NCBI GenBank assembly: GCA_009930305.1
Contig: RZYM01000004.1
Coordinates: 62,001-126,000 of the forward strand
Reading direction: 5' to 3'
Source of the DNA: Bacteroidia bacterium
GTDB lineage: Bacteria > Bacteroidota > Bacteroidia > Bacteroidales > Paludibacteraceae
Length of the DNA stretch: 64,000 bases
Below are positions 58,687 to 64,000 of the stretch, one piece after another. Position 1 is the first letter of the stretch. The number at the start of each line of letters is the position of its first letter. A program made the translations under genes and the position numbers. The notes under the pieces were generated by a model. It was not told the DNA's origin. It did no database searches and saw only the letters and a program-made list of their open reading frames with translations.

Positions 58687-60507
58687 TTATTCTTCAGGAT
58701 ACATAGATGCAATTTCTTTTGCAAATAGCTCATTGATTACCTTACGTTTAAGTTTTAATGTATTGGTAAGGTGTCCTTGCTCCATTGTAAAAGGTTTAAA
58801 AAGTAGAGTAAATTTCTTGATCTGTTCGTATTTTGCCAATTCTTTGGTTCGATTATTAATAACATTTTCGTATAAAGCAACAATCTCAGGCTTCTGTATT
58901 AGCTCTGCGCGTGATTCATATTTAATACCTTTTTCTTTTGCATATGTCTCAAGAGCATCGAATGCCGGTACGATAAGCATTGTAACATATTTACGTTCAT
59001 TCCCTATTGCAGCTGCTTGCTCTACATATTTATCATCACAAATAATACCTTCTAACAATTGTGGTGCAATGTATTTTCCTCCGGCAGTTTTAAATAAATC
59101 TTTGATACGGTCTGTAATGTATAAATTATTGTCCATATCAATATATCCTGAATCCCCGGTTTTAAACCAACCGTCACTTGTAAATGCTTCTTTGTTTGCA
59201 TCCGGGCGTTTGTAATATCCGGATGTAATAGTCTTGCCTTTTAGTAAGATTTCGCCTTCTTCCGATATTTTTACTTGTAAATTTGGCATAATACGACCAA
59301 TTGAACCAATTACGTAATCGCGATTCTCAGGGAAGAAACATGATACAGTAGCTGTTGATTCAGTTAAGCCGTATCCGTAGCAAACATTTATGCCGATAGC
59401 ATGCATAAATTCGTTTATTTCATCAGACAAGCGTGCGCCGGCGCATGGAAAATATTTACAATTTTCCAAACCGGCAGCCTTATGTACCATATTAAATAAA
59501 GGCTTAGCAAAAAGTTTGTATCTTGTTTCTAAATCGGGAGGGGTATGTTTGCCATAGCGTTTATAATTCAGATTTCTTTTACGACCAATAGAAATAGCCC
59601 ATTTAAAGAATGTTTGCATTATTTTAGGCGTAGATTCTATTTTTGCATTTACAGCAGCATAAACTTTTTCCCAATACCTTGGTACAGCACACATTAGAGT
59701 AGGGCGTACCTCTAAAATGGTTGACTGAATCTCTGCAGGTGAGTGGTTAATGTATACCTTCACGCCATGGTCTAAACAAAAATAATCCCATGTACGTTCA
59801 AATACGTGTGTTAATGGCAAGAATGCCATAGATGTATCATTTTCGGTAGTAATAGCAAGTCTTTCTTCGTGTATGCGTATTGCCTCAGTGAAATTAAATT
59901 GATGTAACATTACTCCTTTGGGAGTACCTGTAGTTCCTGATGTGTATAAAATGTTCATCAAGTCGTCTTCTGAAGTTTTTGCTAAACGTCTATCTATTTC
60001 TACATCATTGTTAGCTTTTTCGCCGACAAGGAGTAAATCGCTATATCTTATGGCGTTTTTATTACCTTTTAAATCCACTTTAGGATCTATAACAATCAAC
60101 TTCTTTATGAATTTTGAAGTTTTTTGAACCTCAATTGCAACATCATATTGATATTGTTCTCCAATGAACAGATACTCAATTTCTGCATCATTTACTATGT
60201 ATTCGATTTGAGGAGCAGTTGATGTTGCATATAATGGAACAGATGCTGCTTTTGCAGCAAAATTGGCAAAGTCGGCAACAATAACTTCATACATATTTTG
60301 TGAGAATATACCGATGCGGTCACCTTCTTTTACATCCATTGAAATTAATGCTTTACCAATTAGACGAACTTGGCGTGCAAATTCATTCCATGTTATAGGT
60401 AACCATATTTTAGTATCGTCATCGCGAAAATACATCGCAGGACGATCTCCATATTTCTTAGCTTGAGTAAATACTAAATGTGACAGATGAACATTGTTCT
60501 TTTCCAT
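58687..60507 (-). CDS. Long-chain acyl-CoA synthetase (AMP-forming)
   Basis: ILYTSGTTGTPKGVMLHQFN, CYGYGLTESTATVS, GWFKTGDSGYIDMDNNLYITDRIKDLFKTAGGKYIAP. Confidence 0.94.
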   Translation of the reverse strand: MEKNNVHLSHLVFTQAKKYGDRPAMYFRDDDTKIWLPITWNEFARQVRLIGKALISMDVKEGDRIGIFSQNMYEVIVADFANFAAKAASVPLYATSTAPQIEYIVNDAEIEYLFIGEQYQYDVAIEVQKTSKFIKKLIVIDPKVDLKGNKNAIRYSDLLLVGEKANNDVEIDRRLAKTSEDDLMNILYTSGTTGTPKGVMLHQFNFTEAIRIHEERLAITTENDTSMAFLPLTHVFERTWDYFCLDHGVKVYINHSPAEIQSTILEVRPTLMCAVPRYWEKVYAAVNAKIESTPKIMQTFFKWAISIGRKRNLNYKRYGKHTPPDLETRYKLFAKPLFNMVHKAAGLENCKYFPCAGARLSDEINEFMHAIGINVCYGYGLTESTATVSCFFPENRDYVIGSIGRIMPNLQVKISEEGEILLKGKTITSGYYKRPDANKEAFTSDGWFKTGDSGYIDMDNNLYITDRIKDLFKTAGGKYIAPQLLEGIICDDKYVEQAAAIGNERKYVTMLIVPAFDALETYAKEKGIKYESRAELIQKPEIVALYENVINNRTKELAKYEQIKKFTLLFKPFTMEQGHLTNTLKLKRKVINELFAKEIASMYPEE

Positions 60508-60517
60508 TTTGTGTAAA

Positions 60518-61480
60518 TTAGTCGGTTATTGTTTTTTTTAGTGTTTTCTTTTTAGTGTCAGTTTTCGGTTCTGTAACTTCTTGCTCTTCTTTCCGTTTTT
60601 TTAATTGGGCTTTAAAAGATTTTGTTTTAATAGTTTGTATAGCTTTTTCTGCAGCTTCTTGTTGTGACTCCTTCTTGCTTAAACCATGTCCTGAGCCAAC
60701 TATTATTCCTTCTACTTCAATTTTTGAATGAAAAATTGAAACATTGTGTGCTTTATCATAGTTAACGTCAGCAACAATAAAATTATATTGATACTTGTAA
60801 CGTTGTGCCCATTCAATAAAACGCGATTTGAAATTAACTTCATTTTCTACTGTTTGGTATAAATCAATATATTTTTCAAGTACAATTTTATTGATAAAGA
60901 ATTTGCATTTAGCAAATCCTCTGTCAAGATAAATGGCTCCCATCAACGCTTCGAAAGCATTTCCGTTGATATGTACCTTTTGAAAGTTCTGTGTACTTCT
61001 TTTGTCGGATATAACCATAAGATCTAATCCCAATTTAACTGCAAGATCATCTAATGTTGCGCGTTGAACCAAACGAGAGCGTATACAAGTTAATTCTCCC
61101 TCTTTTTTATTTGGAAATTCTTCGTATAAAATATCAGATACCGCAGCACTTAAAATAGCATCTCCTAAGTATTCCAAACGTTCATTATTTAACGTATCGC
61201 CTGTTGCTGTCTTTATATATGTTGAGCGATGCAGTAGAGCTAAGTTGTAGTACTCCATATTAATTGGAGTAAAACCAAGCATTTTTTTTAAATGGAAATA
61301 AGGTTCTTCCTTTTTTGAAAAAAAGAACCTTATTCTCGATTTTATTTCTTTTATCAAGATGATAAATTGTTTAACCGGATTATTTGACAAATTTCTTAAC
61401 AATGATGCTCGCGTTGTGTCCCCCAAATCCAAAAGTATTGGATAGTGCGGCGCGAACAGTGCGTTTTTGTGCTTTGCCAA
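60518..61480 (-). CDS. rnc: Ribonuclease III (true start uncertain; the annotated ORF overlaps fabF)
   Basis: NERLEYLGDAILSAAVSDILYEEFPNKKEGELTCIRSRLV, C-terminal dsRBD GHGLSKKESQQEAAEKAI. Confidence 0.93.
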   Translation of the reverse strand: MAKHKNALFAPHYPILLDLGDTTRASLLRNLSNNPVKQFIILIKEIKSRIRFFFSKKEEPYFHLKKMLGFTPINMEYYNLALLHRSTYIKTATGDTLNNERLEYLGDAILSAAVSDILYEEFPNKKEGELTCIRSRLVQRATLDDLAVKLGLDLMVISDKRSTQNFQKVHINGNAFEALMGAIYLDRGFAKCKFFINKIVLEKYIDLYQTVENEVNFKSRFIEWAQRYKYQYNFIVADVNYDKAHNVSIFHSKIEVEGIIVGSGHGLSKKESQQEAAEKAIQTIKTKSFKAQLKKRKEEQEVTEPKTDTKKKTLKKTITD

Positions 61481-62645
61481 AGGTAAAGTTAAGGCGATAA
61501 TCTATTTCTTCATCTTCCTCACCTGTAAAATTAATTGTAGGTGGTACGATGTCGTTTTGTACAGACAAAACGCAAGCTATGGTCTCAACTGCACCCGTTG
61601 CACCCAATAAGTGTCCGGTCATTGATTTTGTCGAACTGATATTGAGTTTATAAGCATGTTCGCCAAAAACTTGTTTAATGGCTTTTACTTCAGATACATC
61701 TCCCACAGGTGTTGAGGTTCCGTGAACATTTATGTAATCGATATCCTCTACACCCATATTAGCATCATTCAAGGCATTCTTCATTACTAAAATGGCTCCT
61801 ACTCCATCCGGATGTGATGCTGTTAAATGGTATGCATCAGCAGATTCTCCTTCTCCAGCTACCTCTGCGTAAATTTTTGCACCTCGTTTAATGGCGTGCT
61901 CCATTTCTTCTAAAATAAGGCATCCTGCACCTTCACCCATTACAAAGCCATCGCGGCTTTTACTGAAAGGACGTGATGCCGTTTGAGGGCTATCGTTGCG
62001 TGTAGAAATTGCGTGCATAGAGTTGAATCCGCCAACTCCACCTTGCGTAATAGGAGCTTCTGCACCACCTGCTACTATAATATCAGCTTTTCCTAAACGA
62101 ATATGATTAAAAGCATTTGTTAAAGCATTAGTTCCTGATGCACAAGCTGATACACATGCAAAATTTGGACCTCTAAATCCATATTCCATTGAAATGTGTC
62201 CACATGCAATATCTGCAATCATTTTGGGAATGAAAAACGGACTGAAACGTGGTGTACCGTCGCTTTTTGCGAATTCGCAAAATTCTTGTTCGAAGGTTGA
62301 TAAACCTCCAATACCAACTCCAAAAATTACACCGATACGATCTAAGTCTTCTTTTTCTTTATCGATGTTTGAATCTGAGATGGCTTGCCTTGCCGCTACA
62401 ATGGCATATTGACTATATAAATCGTGTTTTTTAAGTTCTTTTCTATCGAAGTGTTGGTCTGCGTCAAAACCTTTCACTTCGCAAGCAAATTGCGTTTTGA
62501 ATTTTGAAGTATCAAAACGAGTAATAGGCCCGGCTCCACTCACACCAATTAGCAGAGCATTCCAGAAATCCGGAACATTATTGCCTATTGGTGTCAGTGC
62601 ACCCAAACCTGTTACTACTACTCTTTTTAATTCCATAAGGTGCAA
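61380..62645 (-). CDS. fabF: Beta-ketoacyl-ACP synthase II
   Basis: VVVTGLGALTPIGNNVPDFWNALL, ACASGTNALTNAFNHIRLGKADI, NVHGTSTPVGD, NTFGFGGHNASII. Confidence 0.97.
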   Translation of the reverse strand: MHLMELKRVVVTGLGALTPIGNNVPDFWNALLIGVSGAGPITRFDTSKFKTQFACEVKGFDADQHFDRKELKKHDLYSQYAIVAARQAISDSNIDKEKEDLDRIGVIFGVGIGGLSTFEQEFCEFAKSDGTPRFSPFFIPKMIADIACGHISMEYGFRGPNFACVSACASGTNALTNAFNHIRLGKADIIVAGGAEAPITQGGVGGFNSMHAISTRNDSPQTASRPFSKSRDGFVMGEGAGCLILEEMEHAIKRGAKIYAEVAGEGESADAYHLTASHPDGVGAILVMKNALNDANMGVEDIDYINVHGTSTPVGDVSEVKAIKQVFGEHAYKLNISSTKSMTGHLLGATGAVETIACVLSVQNDIVPPTINFTGEEDEEIDYRLNFTFGKAQKRTVRAALSNTFGFGGHNASIIVKKFVK

Positions 62646-62653
62646 AGAGCTGT

Positions 62654-62890
62654 TTATTTTCCGTTAGCTTCAATGTAGTTGATAGCGTCTTGTACAGTTG
62701 CAATCTTTTCTGCTTGGTCATCAGGAATTTGAATACCGAATTCTTTCTCGAATTCCATAATCATTTCTACTGTGTCCAATGAATCAGCTCCTAAATCAGC
62801 TGTGAAACTTGCTTCAGGAACAACTTCTGACTCTTCAACGCCTAACTTTTCTACAATAATAGCTTTTACTCTAGATGCTACTTCTGACAT
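62654..62890 (-). CDS. acpP: Acyl carrier protein
   Basis: [35 protein letters not shown]. Confidence 0.98.
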   Translation of the reverse strand: MSEVASRVKAIIVEKLGVEESEVVPEASFTADLGADSLDTVEMIMEFEKEFGIQIPDDQAEKIATVQDAINYIEANGK

Positions 62891-62934
62891 AACATTAAAT
62901 TTTAGTTAGTAAATATTTTAATTTTTTTGTGCTG

Positions 62935-62942
62935 CAAAGATA
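62935..62942 (-). promoter_or_regulatory. Bacteroidota -7 element (TATCTTTG) for acpP-fabF-rnc
   Basis: TAnnTTTG match upstream of acpP. Confidence 0.5.
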
Positions 62943-63112
62943 AGTCATTTTATGTAAACTGCGCTATTTTGATAATAAAATATGCACAAAACAACTAAAA
63001 ATGTGCAATCATTAATATGCGATATGTAAAAAATAAGTACTTAATTATTTGATTTTTAATTTGTTGATAAAATGTTAAATGTTGATAACTTTTTTCTTTG
63101 AATTCTTTGCTG

Positions 63113-63120
63113 TACTTTTG
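63113..63120 (+). promoter_or_regulatory. Bacteroidota -7 element (TACTTTTG) for purN
   Basis: TAnnTTTG match 15 nt before ATG at 63136. Confidence 0.5.
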
Positions 63121-63135
63121 TGCAAAATTATAATC

Positions 63136-63705
63136 ATGAAAAAAGTTGCGATTTTTGCATCCGGTTCAGGAAGTAATGCTGAGAACATAATAAACTACTA
63201 TAAAGGTAATAAAGAAGTATCTTTTCCTCTTATTCTAACTAATAAGTGTGATGCATATATACGCGAGCGTGCAAAAAAGTTAGATGTACCATGTATTGTT
63301 TTTCAAAAACAAGATATGAGTAATGGTATCTTGCTTAAAATATTGAAAGATGCAGGTATAGATTTTATAGTTTTAGCCGGTTTCTTGTTAAAAGTATCAG
63401 ATGAAATTATAGCAGCATATCCTAAAAAAATAATAAATATACATCCGGCACTTTTACCTAAATTCGGTGGTAAGGGCATGTATGGAGATAGAGTTCACGA
63501 AGCGGTTGTTGAGGCTGGCGAAACAGAAAGTGGCATTACCATACATTATATAGACGATCATTATGATGCCGGAACTATTATTTTTCAGACAAAATGTAAA
63601 GTCCTTCCATCTGATAAGCCTTCTGATGTTGCCACTAAGGTTCATGCTCTGGAATATGCTAATTTTCCGAGAGTTATAGGCGAATGTATACTTAGAGACG
63701 CCTAG
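63136..63705 (+). CDS. purN: Phosphoribosylglycinamide formyltransferase
   Basis: VAIFASGSGSNAENIINYY, INIHPALLPKFGGKGMYGDRVHEAV, GITIHYIDDHYDAGTIIFQ. Confidence 0.95.
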   Translation: MKKVAIFASGSGSNAENIINYYKGNKEVSFPLILTNKCDAYIRERAKKLDVPCIVFQKQDMSNGILLKILKDAGIDFIVLAGFLLKVSDEIIAAYPKKIINIHPALLPKFGGKGMYGDRVHEAVVEAGETESGITIHYIDDHYDAGTIIFQTKCKVLPSDKPSDVATKVHALEYANFPRVIGECILRDA

Positions 63706-63760
63706 ATTGCTTGTTCATAACTTTTAGTTAAAAGTATTTTTTTATAGCTTGCATTCTCTG

Positions 63761-63800
63761 TATCTTTGAAATTCTGACATACAAAAAAACAGTCAGAATT
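63761..63800 (+). promoter_or_regulatory. dnaE promoter region: TATCTTTG (63761-63768) followed by a 9-bp inverted repeat
   Basis: AATTCTGAC (63770-63778) / GTCAGAATT (63792-63800). Confidence 0.55.
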
Positions 63801-63812
63801 AAAGATTTGATT

Positions 63813-64000
63813 ATGAGTTTTGTACACCTACACGTCCACTCCCACTATTCTGTTTTAGATGGAATGTCTAAAGTTCCTGATTTAATTAATAAAGCAGTTG
63901 CTTGCGGCATGCCGGCGATTGCTCTTACCGACCATGGAAACATGTTCGGTATAAAGGAATTTACGGATGAGGTTAATAAATTAAATGCTAAGCCTAAAAA
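63813..64000 (+). CDS. dnaE: DNA polymerase III alpha subunit, N-terminal fragment (runs off window)
   Basis: MSFVHLHVHSHYSVLDGMSKVPDLINKAVACGMPAIALTDHGNMFGIKEF, PHP domain. Confidence 0.93.
   Translation, partial: MSFVHLHVHSHYSVLDGMSKVPDLINKAVACGMPAIALTDHGNMFGIKEFTDEVNKLNAKPK

Noticed and set aside
1-64000. CRISPR arrays, prophage, transposons, tRNA/rRNA genes
   Set aside because: No regular direct repeats, integrase/transposase proteins, or cloverleaf/rRNA-like sequence were recognised in the intergenic spaces.

Overview
This is a 64 kb AT-rich chromosomal window from a Bacteroidota/Bacteroidales-type genome. Supporting signs are TAnnTTTG promoter elements, DUF4290-murA, NfnAB, and the ilv operon with an acyl-ACP thioesterase. 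Gene content is almost entirely core housekeeping: rnhA, miaA, dnaA, amidase/MCE, lptD, slyD, aroC, tilS, murA, tsaB, gmk, nadD, rlmH, nadC, pullulanase, nfeD/SPFH, rlmB, recA, an ilv operon, pgm, corA, ddh, nfnAB, gdhA, valS, a tryptophanase-family lyase, acyl-CoA synthetase, rnc, fabF, acpP, purN, and the start of dnaE. I saw no rRNA, tRNA, CRISPR, prophage or transposon. The most interesting signals are in the non-coding DNA. (1) A Val-rich 16-codon leader peptide plus intrinsic terminator lies upstream of ilvD, a ribosome-mediated attenuator for an ilv operon that also carries three glycosyltransferase/GtrA genes. (2) A leader upstream of corA has four mutually exclusive pairing segments, including a sequestrable strong Shine-Dalgarno, and looks like an RNA switch. 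(3) A perfect 18-8-18 inverted repeat sits on the promoter of a TetR gene. (4) Competing hairpins lie between gdhA and nfnA. (5) Inverted repeats occur at the dnaE and recA promoter regions. (6) There is an in-frame TGA in a surface beta-propeller gene. (7) The tryptophanase-family enzyme has altered active-site motifs. All family calls come from recognising translated motifs; no database search was run.
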